This document shows, one piece after another, positions 33,436 through 43,829 of a stretch of DNA of 64,000 bases. The position numbers and the translations under genes are program-made. The stretch's first letter is position 1. Each line of letters starts with the position of its first letter. Where the stretch lies: NCBI RefSeq assembly GCF_033097525.1, contig NZ_CP109907.1, positions 5,642,001 to 5,706,000 of the forward strand. Direction: 5' to 3'. The DNA is from Sphingobacterium sp. UGAL515B_05. Lineage in GTDB: Bacteria; Bacteroidota; Bacteroidia; Sphingobacteriales; Sphingobacteriaceae. Under the pieces are notes generated by a model that saw only the letters and a program-made list of their open reading frames with translations, had not been told where the DNA came from and made no database searches.

Positions 33436-36400
33436 TTAAAATTTAAATTTAGATGCTTCATTAAATGCTTTAACGACATCAGAATAGTGCACTCTTTTAG
33501 TATAATCAACTCCAATTGTGGCACCCGTACCTGCACCAAAACTAACTTTATAAACTCCATTAAAATCGAACTTGTTATCATCAGTTAATGGGATTGAAAT
33601 CCCAATCATTAGTTTATAGCCAATGGCAATATCAAGGGTACGTCCTTCAATTCCACTGAAAATATCTTGATTATTATCCCTTGCATCAATATAAAAATCC
33701 AACGTTGTTCCTCCGGCTGCAAGCTGCCCTTGTCTATATCCACCAGATGCAGTATAGGATCGAAATAAAGCTACATTATGATTTTGATCTGCGACTACAC
33801 TAAGGCCCACATTAGATCCTCCAACATTCGCGTTAACAGAGGCTCCTGCATAAACGGGAGGGCCCATGTACGGCCCATATTCTCCACTTGGTGGAGCATG
33901 AAAATAAGGATGATCAGAGCCTAGATCCTGGAAAGCATTATAAGCACGTTCTATCCATGATTGCGGCTTCTTTTTCGATTGACTTGCCTGGGCAGCTGCC
34001 ACAAAAGCCATGCTGGTAAAGCCATTCCCCCCCCTTCCGGCATATATAGTAGGCATTCCTTTCTCAACCATACCAACATTAAATTTGCCCTCAGCAGTTT
34101 TATGAATTTTTCCGCCATGTTTTAATGTAAAAAGAAACGCCCCCATCCAGGTGTCCCAACTACCATCAGGATCAATTCCACTGATGGGATTATTTCCCAT
34201 TGCTAGGTAGGGAGAATAATATTGTGATTCTGGATCAGTTGAAATCCATCTTCCAATTGAAGCATCATAATTTCTAAGTTCGAAAGAATTCCAACCGGTC
34301 TCTTTGTCTTTTTCTGCAAAAACACCTTGATAACCATATCTGCTGTCAATTCCACCTGAGCGAGCCTCCATCCCAAATGGATAATAATCTGCATAGTAAA
34401 GAATATCAGCTTGACCACTAGCAAGTTTATTTCGACTAATGATAGCTCTCGTATTTCCCAAATGGTCTTTTAAAGTATAGCTATAACTCCCTCCCGGCTT
34501 ATTCAGCATACCTAACCTATTATGACCATATACAGGTTGCTCTATTAATTGCAATATACCACCGTTTTTGCTCTCAAAAACGGCCAACAAAGTACCATCA
34601 CCAGAATAACTATACCAGTTGACAGAATTTGTTCGGTGATCCTTTTTCATCACTCGATTACCATTATGATCATAAACAAAACTAAGAATTAGTGTCGACT
34701 TGCCAGCATCACTATAGACTTTACTTATCTTACCCGTAACGTCATAATCCATATACATTCCGTTTGTGCCTTTTACCTGTGAATTTAATTGGCCAAAGGC
34801 ATCGTATGTATAGGTTGCATAACTTGGTATTGAAATTAATTTATTGGTACCAGTTTGATAAGAATAGGTAAAATTATTTATGGTTGTTCCTGTACCATTA
34901 GTACGCTGTAGTGTAAGTATATTTCCATTATTGTCATAGCTCAGTCCTTTCTCTTGATTCACATTAGTCATCGCAGTAAAACTTTTCGCTCCATAACTTG
35001 GCGTTCCCCATGTTGAGCTAAGTAACTGCCCTTTGTTATCATATGTAAATATATTCATTGAACCAGCATCAAGTCCAATTACTGAACTAGGTTTTTGAAC
35101 TTGCCAACCAATGCCATTCATAAGACCACTATAACGAGCTGGAGCTGCGGCGTTTTGAATACCATATATATTTGTCCCTGGCCGCGAATAGTCATTCATA
35201 TAATATTCAATATTCTCATTAAAAGCGTCAATTGCAAAGCCATTCCCTGAACCATCCTTTCCAGGGTCGTTAGTTCCATTTGTTCCCAAATTAGTATTAT
35301 TTACACTTTTAAGCTTACCATCGACGGTATAGACATAATCAATACCCTGCAATTTATCTCCATATTCGATCCTTTTCAAACCTCCAGTAAGCGCATAAAT
35401 ATACTTTGCATGAACTAATCTTGTTGCAATATTATCAACTGTATTTGTATAAACCGCTTTTAATTTGCCGTTAAGGTCATATTCAAAATAATGAACAAAA
35501 GTTTCTAGCGATGTATTTTTTTGATAAATTGATTTTGTAACACGACCAAATTCATCATAAACATAATCCATTGTTTTAAGACCAAGACCGTTAATATTCG
35601 TAACTGTCCAGGATACATTGCCGTCTCCGTCATAATTGTACCAAATACGATTTATTAGCTTTGCTTCATCTTTAACATTCCCTGTTAATTGGGAATATTT
35701 CTCAATATAACTAATTTTTCCACCCAAAAAATATGAATCTTGAATATATCCAGTCAGCGCATGAGAAGCATTAACATCATCGTAGTGATATTCTATCATC
35801 TCATATTGAGTACCTACAGTTGAGGGTAGACCTGCCGCATCACACATTGTTTGGGTGATATTCTCAAAGGCAACCATGCCAGTACCTGATGGTAAATATT
35901 CTCCTGCTTGCAGAGCACGTCCATATTGATCATAATTATAGTATGTATAACTGCCTTTCTGTTTTTGTAAAGCATTTTGAGAAAACCGGATTTTGCCCTC
36001 AGTATTATATTTAATGGCCGAACGTCCTTTATCAGGAATCATCCCCCCTACAAGAAGACCTTGTGCATTGTATTCAAAAGTATGAACAAAAGGTACACTT
36101 TCGAGTGTCCCGTAATTGGAAAGGCCTCCGTTTAAAAGCTTTTTTACTCCTTCAGGCTGTATCGTAGCTCTTAACCGCCCCAACTGGTCATAGAAATTCA
36201 TGGATATGTTCCCCAATCCAAGATTATAACTTACTGTTTGTGATCCCCCCGTGGCACGAAGTTCATATAATCCTTTGTCCAAGATAACTGCGCCGGAAGA
36301 AACAGTACTAATTGCTTCATTCCGGACATAATCTACCAAACTGGATGCAGTACCATTAAAATTTACCGACTGGGACGTTAATACCGGAAAATATGCTGAA

Positions 36401-37461
36401 TTATCCGATGCTACGTTGATTGTCTTGACAACAGTCAGATCAGCTCCCCCAATGGCAGTGAGGACCGGCCTTCCATCAACTGAAATCGAAACACCTACAT
36501 TCCGATCTGGATCCAAACTCACGGACATATTCCTCACAGCAGAATCCACAAGTATTCTTCCCCCAACCTCAGCATCAGTGAAAAACTTATTCCTTATACT
36601 CTCATATAAAGCTAATTCTCCTGTTATTGGCACAGAAAAAGTAATTGTCTCATGATTCTTGCCCATTCTAAGCTCATCGCCCATTGTGGCTGAACGTGTA
36701 AAAATATGGGTTCCATTTGATGGTTCAATACTCATTGTATAAGGAAAGGAGGTAATATCTTGATACGGTTCAAGTGAATTTGATGTACTATAATACCATC
36801 CAAGAGTTCCATTGACTGTTCCCCCAACCGCATCGGGCGCATTAGTTTTATCTATTTTTGCACCTGAGCTATTTAAATAACGTCCAAAATTTCGGAAAGT
36901 ATAAGGAGATGAGGACCCATTGACTGCAAACCCCTCTTTATATAAGAGTTCGCTATTATTAATTGGAGCGACTAGCGTGTTGCCAATTGTTTTCCCTTCA
37001 ACTGAATATAAAGGTTCTACAGCCAGTACCATATTTGCTTCAATATTCCGGCTTTGAGACTGTATTATCCTACCCCTATCATCAAAAAACAGCTTGCTTT
37101 CGGAAATAACCTGTCCATTAGCATTAAACTTCTTTCCTAGAACCCAGTTCATATCTGCATTAGGGTTATTATTACCAGGGTCTATGGGCCCCGTAATATT
37201 AGGATCGACCTCTAGCAATACGCTAGCCCCTAGCTGAATTGTCGTCCCCGCATTCAGCGTAACGGACTGCCCGCTTCTAGCAACGAGGCTTTGGCCAGAA
37301 GATAATACATAGGTACTTTGGCCGACAGGCGGAAAAATGATCGGGTCCGCAGTTATGATTTGAGTTTGCCCCAGAGCCGCTCCAGAGTTGCAAAAAAAAG
37401 TTATATAGCATGCGATTGTACTCCACACAATCTTCAAGCATTTTTGTTGTTGTCTTCTCAT
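33436..37461 (-). CDS. RHS-repeat protein with unusual C-terminal tip
   Basis: A 1341-aa exported protein. The start is the ATG at 37461 (MRRQQQKCLKIVW); a TTG at 37470 is less likely. After the signal segment, a short beta module with SGQSLVARSGQSVTLNAGTT and IQLGASVLLEV repeats (about residues 50-90) resembles the beta-coil module found at the start of many Bacteroidota surface proteins. YD repeats follow, then the RHS core: DHLGNTRAIISRNKL, YYPFGMEARSG and GYQGVFAEKDKETGWNSFEL, ending NNPISGIDPDG. The tip (about 190 residues) is Gly-, Tyr- and Ser-rich and beta-like, as in GGSNVGLSVVADQNHN and SFGAGTGATIGVDYTKR. I do not recognise it as a toxin. Confidence 0.85.
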   Translation of the reverse strand: MRRQQQKCLKIVWSTIACYITFFCNSGAALGQTQIITADPIIFPPVGQSTYVLSSGQSLVARSGQSVTLNAGTTIQLGASVLLEVDPNITGPIDPGNNNPNADMNWVLGKKFNANGQVISESKLFFDDRGRIIQSQSRNIEANMVLAVEPLYSVEGKTIGNTLVAPINNSELLYKEGFAVNGSSSPYTFRNFGRYLNSSGAKIDKTNAPDAVGGTVNGTLGWYYSTSNSLEPYQDITSFPYTMSIEPSNGTHIFTRSATMGDELRMGKNHETITFSVPITGELALYESIRNKFFTDAEVGGRILVDSAVRNMSVSLDPDRNVGVSISVDGRPVLTAIGGADLTVVKTINVASDNSAYFPVLTSQSVNFNGTASSLVDYVRNEAISTVSSGAVILDKGLYELRATGGSQTVSYNLGLGNISMNFYDQLGRLRATIQPEGVKKLLNGGLSNYGTLESVPFVHTFEYNAQGLLVGGMIPDKGRSAIKYNTEGKIRFSQNALQKQKGSYTYYNYDQYGRALQAGEYLPSGTGMVAFENITQTMCDAAGLPSTVGTQYEMIEYHYDDVNASHALTGYIQDSYFLGGKISYIEKYSQLTGNVKDEAKLINRIWYNYDGDGNVSWTVTNINGLGLKTMDYVYDEFGRVTKSIYQKNTSLETFVHYFEYDLNGKLKAVYTNTVDNIATRLVHAKYIYALTGGLKRIEYGDKLQGIDYVYTVDGKLKSVNNTNLGTNGTNDPGKDGSGNGFAIDAFNENIEYYMNDYSRPGTNIYGIQNAAAPARYSGLMNGIGWQVQKPSSVIGLDAGSMNIFTYDNKGQLLSSTWGTPSYGAKSFTAMTNVNQEKGLSYDNNGNILTLQRTNGTGTTINNFTYSYQTGTNKLISIPSYATYTYDAFGQLNSQVKGTNGMYMDYDVTGKISKVYSDAGKSTLILSFVYDHNGNRVMKKDHRTNSVNWYSYSGDGTLLAVFESKNGGILQLIEQPVYGHNRLGMLNKPGGSYSYTLKDHLGNTRAIISRNKLASGQADILYYADYYPFGMEARSGGIDSRYGYQGVFAEKDKETGWNSFELRNYDASIGRWISTDPESQYYSPYLAMGNNPISGIDPDGSWDTWMGAFLFTLKHGGKIHKTAEGKFNVGMVEKGMPTIYAGRGGNGFTSMAFVAAAQASQSKKKPQSWIERAYNAFQDLGSDHPYFHAPPSGEYGPYMGPPVYAGASVNANVGGSNVGLSVVADQNHNVALFRSYTASGGYRQGQLAAGGTTLDFYIDARDNNQDIFSGIEGRTLDIAIGYKLMIGISIPLTDDNKFDFNGVYKVSFGAGTGATIGVDYTKRVHYSDVVKAFNEASKFKF

Positions 37462-37475
37462 GGTCCGCAATTGGT

Positions 37476-40400
37476 TTAATTTGGCAATCTACTAAAACTC
37501 TTTGTACTATAATTCAATTGACTTTCTGAGATCTTATAAGGAATTCTTCCAAACTGTTCTCTATATACTGCTTTAATTTGTCCCATTGCATTATATTCAT
37601 AGCGAGTAAAAAGATTATTGCGATCGAGGCTATAACTCAATAGACCAGTGATTACATCATAAACTGAAGCAGAGCTTTCTGTATTTTTTGGTTGGAAACG
37701 GAAATCGTCAACATAGGTAGTTATTGTCCCATCATTTTTAGCGAATACCTTAACCGTTGCCCCTCCACTTAATGTAATATCAAAATTAATCAGTGTCCAA
37801 TCTCCTGAAACTTTAGTACTCACGTTAGAGGCCCCAGATACTGACTTTTGAACACCATCGAGCTGATAGTAGAGTTTTACATTGCTTGCACCCCCATTGT
37901 TTACCCAAGCTGAGACCGTATATGTGCGGGCAGCAGTAAGTTCAGAGACCGGAACAGTATACTCAAAACCAGTCTGCCCCGATGCTATTTGGATACTCTG
38001 TTTTCCTGTATGGAAGATACCTGAAGTAATTGTACCCGATCCCTTTTGCACCTCGAATTTTTTATTATTACTAATATTTTCATCTTCTGCCCCACTAAAG
38101 ACTAATTCTCCATAACGAGCAAAAGTTCCATTAAAAACAGGCTTTGTGTTATTATAACCATATCGAGTTGTTACGTAATTATTTTTATAATCCCTAATAC
38201 TAATTACATGACTATATGGGTCAACTAAAATTGTCTCATTATTTCTCTTCCAAGAAATATTGGCGCTGGCCGGATTAGCAAAAGGAAAAGCAACAAAACT
38301 TGCAACAGCTGTCATATTATTGGCTGCTCCGGTGACCGGCATCCATTGATATGACGCAACCTGCCGCCATACGTTTCCATTATTGCTTGCAGTTCCATTT
38401 TGTACGATTATGTCACCATTCTCGTTTAACGCCGATATAGCATTACTCCATTGATCATAACTTGCCGAAACTAGATACTCTTGTGTTCCTGTTGCATTTA
38501 ACCGATATATATTGCTTGCCGACAACTGTGTGAGCATATTTTTCTTAGTTGCATCAAGTTGGTTAGGTCCCATGGATGGATAATCAAAATATGCAGGAGT
38601 GTTTTTACTCAGAAAGCTGTTACCATATGAATCTGACGAGATAGTCTCTGTCACTGTTCCACTATAAAAGTCAAATGCATTAACCTTAGTAGAAGTCTTT
38701 GTATTGTGAATATAATCGTATTCAACTGTACCTAAATTAACTAATGGATAATCTTCTCTAGAGATCATGGTCCCATACGTCGACCAGGTATTATCAGAAT
38801 TCAGAACTTTTTTTGCCTCTGAGAATCTTTCATTTAGTAAACCCTGATAACCAAATTTCTGTAACTTTGTTTTATAACCATCAAAAAAGTCACCAGTTAT
38901 TCCATCATGAAGGTACTGCTTCACAATACGCGATATAAGTTTACCATTGGCATCATAAGTACAAATTGATTTTGGCTCACCCAAAAGTGCCATAAACTTC
39001 CGCAAAACAAAATTCTTTGTCGAGACACCGGAGCCAATATCACTAGCTATTAAGCTTTTATCAATTCTAATATCAGAGAACGTCATAAATTCTGTCACAT
39101 TTTTCCCAGAAGGTAAACTGGAAACTCCATCAGGATAACTTACCTTTGTTGTCGTTTCCACTCGCGAATACATTATACCTGGGCCAGGAAGCTCTGAACT
39201 GAATTTAGTAGACGTATATAAACCTTCATTAAACAACGCATCATAATAATCTCGATCTGTTTGGGGAAATGAACTTGCATATCGGAATGGCACAAATCCC
39301 AATGGCTCGTAGATTGTACTTCCTGATGACACATTCCCATTCTCTTTTGTATATCTGAAGTCGGTAGAGACGCGAGTTCCATCCATAGTTTTTAACTTTA
39401 TAGATCTAACACGAACTCCTGCTCCGCCCAGCGTATTATATTTTGACAGATTGGAAGGTAGATTATAACCGGTCATGCTCGTATTTCTATAATTTGCATC
39501 CCCTGTATGAAAAAACCATTGTTCGTCACTGGGATTCAATCTTACGTCGATATAGTTAATTCCTACTCCAGTTACTTCCAGTAAAAAATTAGCCATAACG
39601 TCCGTTACAGGGCTAAATGTTGAGTATATGGGATCCTTTTTCTCAGAAGACCTTACCATATGTCCACGAATCTCATCACCGATATTACAATAATCTCTAC
39701 AATCCGGTATATTAGTATTTGAAAGCCTATAAATCCCGGTAGATATTTTACTGAAATAGTCAAACCAATAAGGTCTATTCATACCATAGGATGCTTTTTC
39801 GAAATCATGTCCTTCATATTCAATATTTAAAGTTGGTCCGGTAAAGGTTTTTATAGTCCTTAATGACCAGACGTCTACAGACTGTATAGATCGTTTTGTC
39901 GGCATTCTAGTGTAATTCGGCTCGAAACCAGAACTATAGTCCGACTTGAACATTCCCCAAAAATCATAGTAATCTTTTAGATAGGGAGGGTTTTTAGTCT
40001 TTCGAATATTTCTAGTCCCCAAATTACCACTATTTCCACCTTTAAGTTCATAGCTATACGTTCCCCCTGACTGCGTTATTTTATTGATATAACCACAATA
40101 AATAGGATTTACTTCATCTGTCTCTATCAGGTCACCAACCTGGTAAGCAAAGCTTACCCCTGTAATATTTCCGCTGGTTATGGTGCCCTGGGTTTTGCCT
40201 TGGTCTTCAGGCGCAAGGTTATACCCAAATTCCATGGGCGGAACAATCGCCTCACCTCCTGCTCCCCGTGTTTTTAATGACTTTAAAGTTAGCTTCCCCA
40301 ATTTAATTGAGGGATTTCCAAAATCGAAACTTGTTGTACTTCCCTTGGCAAGCGAATAATCATAATTTAAGTCTAATACCCTTATGGAATTAGACTCTAG

Positions 40401-42605
40401 CAATGATCTTCCATAAGAATCGACATCATTCTTATCCATTATATTGTTGGGTAATTCACATTCCGAACAAACAACAGTACGTCCCGACGGTACCATTCCA
40501 GAACTACCGCCCTTATTTTGTGTCAAACTGGATGCAACCCCATTTTTTAATAGATAAATATGGCTAAGTCTAAGACTTTGATTTGAATTTATATTATAAA
40601 CCCCAGTATTATTATAATCTTCTGATACATTATTCTGTGAGGACCAATTTTTATTAAATGATTCTTTTGAGGCACTTTTCCCGTCCGTTCTTATTTCTTT
40701 TTCAAATATTGCTGTATGTGACCTGGTTTTAATGGCATTTAAATAATAGACTTCTTTTTTGCCAAGAGATACTGCCTGAAAATTTTGATCAAAATTAACA
40801 ACGTATCCATCAGTAGGACTTCTCCAAACAAACTCATCAGTCCATTTTCCATATTCGAAACTAACCCAATATCCATAATCAGCCTCGTCGAGAACTCCGA
40901 TAGTCCCTCTATCTACATAATCAGGGCCCGTTATGGCAGTAAGATGCCAGATATAAGCATATCCAGCATTCTTTGTTTGCCTATTAAATCTGAGTCCATT
41001 TGTCTTTACCCTATTTTCTTGGTAAACCTCTTCCTCATAAGAATAGGCGGGTAAATTGTAATGGTACGTTACACCGCTTTCATTAGTTATCGCAAATCCT
41101 GTGATACCGTTATTTTGTGTTCCTGCTGCCAAAGTCCCTAAATGCTTTTTCCTATCCAATCCCAAGGCAACGGGATTTATGAACTTAACATTACTGTTTG
41201 GCGCAATTACATTGCCGCTTCCGTCAACTTTGAAATATTGAATAGATTTCGAACCAGAAAGCACTTGGTCAGTGGCATTATATCCACTTGACCAGTTGCT
41301 ACCAGTTCCTGTGGCTGCAGCAAACGGAAGAGCACCAGAAGTAATAGTTGTGGCGTTAAGGGCAAAAGAGTTATTTGCCTGCTGCAAAGTATTGGAAAAA
41401 TCGCCTACAAATCTAAAACCTAAACTATTAGATACTTTTGAATTGTTAGCATATTGAACTGTTGTCTTACTTATTCCGCCACCGTCTCTTTCAATCACAT
41501 TCTGATTTGATACGGATCCTTGAAAAAGATAAGGTCGAATTAGCCCTCCTAATCCCTGCGCTGTAACCTCATAATTATCAAATGCCGGAAATGCACCACC
41601 CTGATATTTCTCAGGATTTGAAAAAAAGACAGAGTTATCATTGGGCATTTGATAACTATCATTGACCAGATCATTGCTGGTAAGTAATCCACTAAAAGAT
41701 TTATTATTTAGAGCACCATAAATGTTACTCGATTCCGTTTCATCCGACCAATACCTAGTCCTTGTATTAGAATACCGTAGGAAGACCAAATTTAAGCCCT
41801 TTTTCTTAGTCTCAGTTTGTATTATCCCTTCCTTCCCGTTTGAAAGACTACTTGCAACAGATAGCCCTGTATATGAAAAACCACCTCCTGTCGATATATT
41901 AGCTCCTATAATTCCCTGAAAGCCTGATGCAGATACACCAATTGAATTGTTTTCGCCAACAGAGCCCATTATTCCCAATTGGCTTCCCCCAAATTCACCA
42001 AAGGCCATTCCTACTCCTGCTGTTAATGAAAACCCGCTGCTAAAAGGATTAGAGCCAATCCCCACACTCATACCTAATGGCGACCCTTTACCTCCCAACC
42101 CAAAAGTATAAGAGGCACTCCATCCGATGCCGACACCTAGATAGGTATCTTTTGCTACAGTAACATCCAAAGAAACATTTATCTTTGGAATTGTTACACC
42201 AACGGACGTCACGTTTGTTACTCCTCCAGCCCAGTAATCTCTACGACTCCCTTGGTAATTTGCCCAGTCATCTGGGAAACCATTAATGGACCTAGTAATT
42301 GAGCCTGGATTTAGGGTCCAACCTAGTCCTACCCAACTACTTTCCTGTTCTGGTGTAATTCCTGCGTGGTATGATAAGGACAATGGGTACCCTCCTTCAG
42401 GTCCTGGAACTTCCAGTAGGGGAGCATTGTATACAAAATCTCCCGTAACTTGATTCACCATCGTAGAAGTATCCACAGGCTCGAAACTTGTTGCATCGGG
42501 TGACGATGGTCCAGAAGTCAATGCCCAAACTGTAACTGGCCAGAAAGCCTGATAGAACATAGTAATCAGGCAAACCACTGCAAATATTTTTCTTTTTCTT
42601 TTCAT
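37476..42605 (-). CDS. Very large SpvB/TcB-like half-shell protein
   Basis: A 1709-aa exported protein with a signal peptide of about 29 residues (CLITMFYQAFWPVTVWA). The shell N-terminus is VNQVTGDFVYNAPLLEVPGP, then YPLSLSYHAGITPEQES and WVGLGWTLNPGSITR. Long beta-rich and YD-like regions follow. Around residues 1480-1640 a module with GKQSIQIASGQ, TARTYTVSAWVNNGG-like text and VKLYYQLDGVQKSV resembles a CBM4/9-type jelly roll, possibly carbohydrate-binding. The end joins YD repeats (YDVITGLLSYSLDRNNL, YEYNAMGQIKAVYREQ). It is the upstream partner of the RHS protein at 33436, with only 14 bases between them. Confidence 0.8.
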   Translation of the reverse strand: MKRKRKIFAVVCLITMFYQAFWPVTVWALTSGPSSPDATSFEPVDTSTMVNQVTGDFVYNAPLLEVPGPEGGYPLSLSYHAGITPEQESSWVGLGWTLNPGSITRSINGFPDDWANYQGSRRDYWAGGVTNVTSVGVTIPKINVSLDVTVAKDTYLGVGIGWSASYTFGLGGKGSPLGMSVGIGSNPFSSGFSLTAGVGMAFGEFGGSQLGIMGSVGENNSIGVSASGFQGIIGANISTGGGFSYTGLSVASSLSNGKEGIIQTETKKKGLNLVFLRYSNTRTRYWSDETESSNIYGALNNKSFSGLLTSNDLVNDSYQMPNDNSVFFSNPEKYQGGAFPAFDNYEVTAQGLGGLIRPYLFQGSVSNQNVIERDGGGISKTTVQYANNSKVSNSLGFRFVGDFSNTLQQANNSFALNATTITSGALPFAAATGTGSNWSSGYNATDQVLSGSKSIQYFKVDGSGNVIAPNSNVKFINPVALGLDRKKHLGTLAAGTQNNGITGFAITNESGVTYHYNLPAYSYEEEVYQENRVKTNGLRFNRQTKNAGYAYIWHLTAITGPDYVDRGTIGVLDEADYGYWVSFEYGKWTDEFVWRSPTDGYVVNFDQNFQAVSLGKKEVYYLNAIKTRSHTAIFEKEIRTDGKSASKESFNKNWSSQNNVSEDYNNTGVYNINSNQSLRLSHIYLLKNGVASSLTQNKGGSSGMVPSGRTVVCSECELPNNIMDKNDVDSYGRSLLESNSIRVLDLNYDYSLAKGSTTSFDFGNPSIKLGKLTLKSLKTRGAGGEAIVPPMEFGYNLAPEDQGKTQGTITSGNITGVSFAYQVGDLIETDEVNPIYCGYINKITQSGGTYSYELKGGNSGNLGTRNIRKTKNPPYLKDYYDFWGMFKSDYSSGFEPNYTRMPTKRSIQSVDVWSLRTIKTFTGPTLNIEYEGHDFEKASYGMNRPYWFDYFSKISTGIYRLSNTNIPDCRDYCNIGDEIRGHMVRSSEKKDPIYSTFSPVTDVMANFLLEVTGVGINYIDVRLNPSDEQWFFHTGDANYRNTSMTGYNLPSNLSKYNTLGGAGVRVRSIKLKTMDGTRVSTDFRYTKENGNVSSGSTIYEPLGFVPFRYASSFPQTDRDYYDALFNEGLYTSTKFSSELPGPGIMYSRVETTTKVSYPDGVSSLPSGKNVTEFMTFSDIRIDKSLIASDIGSGVSTKNFVLRKFMALLGEPKSICTYDANGKLISRIVKQYLHDGITGDFFDGYKTKLQKFGYQGLLNERFSEAKKVLNSDNTWSTYGTMISREDYPLVNLGTVEYDYIHNTKTSTKVNAFDFYSGTVTETISSDSYGNSFLSKNTPAYFDYPSMGPNQLDATKKNMLTQLSASNIYRLNATGTQEYLVSASYDQWSNAISALNENGDIIVQNGTASNNGNVWRQVASYQWMPVTGAANNMTAVASFVAFPFANPASANISWKRNNETILVDPYSHVISIRDYKNNYVTTRYGYNNTKPVFNGTFARYGELVFSGAEDENISNNKKFEVQKGSGTITSGIFHTGKQSIQIASGQTGFEYTVPVSELTAARTYTVSAWVNNGGASNVKLYYQLDGVQKSVSGASNVSTKVSGDWTLINFDITLSGGATVKVFAKNDGTITTYVDDFRFQPKNTESSASVYDVITGLLSYSLDRNNLFTRYEYNAMGQIKAVYREQFGRIPYKISESQLNYSTKSFSRLPN

Positions 42606-42623
42606 TTCTTTATGATTATGAGG

Positions 42624-43199
42624 TTAATCATGTCTTTTTAGCTGAGTAGTCAAATTTTCCAGACGGTCCAATGCATTTTTTGTAAATGTGAATTCATAAT
42701 CCGGACAATTTAACCCTATATCCTTCACTTTTATGATGAACTCTTTTCCATGGCTTATCTTTCTTTCATCTATTGAAATGACCACTTCTGTATTATTTGT
42801 CATCCCGTAGGTAGGAAAGTATTGATAACTCGAAATTTTTTCTTCTTTTCCATCGGACTTAACAGATAGATAATCTTCCATTTTGAATGATAACCTGTTT
42901 AATAGGACATAATAGGAATCCTGATCTGCAGTAGACAAAACATCTTTCCCCATTTTTTGATAGATCAATCGAAAAAAACGATGATTCAAATCAGTATTCT
43001 TATCTTTATTGAATGAAATAATTCTTTTAGGAAGATACGTGATGGACACCTTTGAGTTCTCATTAGAATAGCTATAGAGAACACCATTTTTCCCATTTTG
43101 GATATAAGAATAAAGCTCCTGTTCATTTCGTATCTTGGGTTGACAACTGATTAACGAAAAAAGAATAAGAGAAAAAACACAAATAACCAATACTTTCAT
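42624..43199 (-). CDS. Lipoprotein of unknown function
   Basis: A 191-aa protein starting at the ATG at 43199 (MKVLVICVFS). A longer reading from 43220 would add MHLNKYF, but it overlaps the previous gene and hides the signal. A lipobox-type LISC follows the hydrophobic segment. The mature part has no recognised domain. It sits between the OmpH-like chaperone and the huge half-shell gene, 18 bases from the latter, in the same operon. Confidence 0.6.
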   Translation of the reverse strand: MKVLVICVFSLILFSLISCQPKIRNEQELYSYIQNGKNGVLYSYSNENSKVSITYLPKRIISFNKDKNTDLNHRFFRLIYQKMGKDVLSTADQDSYYVLLNRLSFKMEDYLSVKSDGKEEKISSYQYFPTYGMTNNTEVVISIDERKISHGKEFIIKVKDIGLNCPDYEFTFTKNALDRLENLTTQLKRHD

Positions 43200-43206
43200 G
43201 AAATAT

Positions 43207-43734
43207 TTATTTAGATGCATTTAACTCTTTGATAATATCTTCTGTAATATCGGTACTTTCTTGGGCATACGCTATTGTACCAGCTGGATTCGCTATAAGT
43301 ATCATACGGTAACCTTTTTGTTTCCCATAGTCTTTAAGGAAACTATTTATTGTTTTTACAACCCCAGAAAACTCCTCATTACGCTGCTTCTCTAATTTTT
43401 CTTTTACTACAGCCTGATATCGCTGGAGATCAGCCTGTTTTTCATTAATTATAAGCTCTTGCTTTCGCTTTGATATGGGGTCCAATTTGAGACCGTTTTT
43501 TTCATAGTCTTTTATTGCAATTTGGATTTCTTGCATAAGAGTATCAATATTTCCCTCATATTTTTTTGCTTCCTGCCCAAGTTTCATATTTATTTTAACC
43601 GCTTCTGAATACTCTTGGAATAATTTTGCGGTATCCACATAAACGATCTTGTCTTTCTCTTGAATTAAATTCCAGACACCAAGAGCCAGCCCTATGAGCA
43701 CCAGCACATATAAGAGATAGTTATTAACTTTCAT
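43207..43734 (-). CDS. OmpH/Skp-family periplasmic chaperone
   Basis: A 175-aa protein with one N-terminal membrane or signal segment (YLLYVLVLIGLALGVWNLI). It then has IVYVDTAKLFQEYSEAVK and a long charged coiled coil, with a conserved C-terminal FLKDYGKQKGYRMILIANPA. This is the Skp/OmpH fold, which keeps outer-membrane proteins soluble in the periplasm. It is not the genomic bamA-linked copy, because it sits in an RHS operon. It may instead assist export of the neighbouring giant YD proteins, which is inference. Confidence 0.82.
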   Translation of the reverse strand: MKVNNYLLYVLVLIGLALGVWNLIQEKDKIVYVDTAKLFQEYSEAVKINMKLGQEAKKYEGNIDTLMQEIQIAIKDYEKNGLKLDPISKRKQELIINEKQADLQRYQAVVKEKLEKQRNEEFSGVVKTINSFLKDYGKQKGYRMILIANPAGTIAYAQESTDITEDIIKELNASK

Positions 43735-43829
43735 AAAATAATATTGATTCGGTTTATTGTCTTATAGGACTATGAAGAAACATAATCCATTGTTGTTTAA
43801 GTTGATTGGATATCTATCAGAAATAAAAC

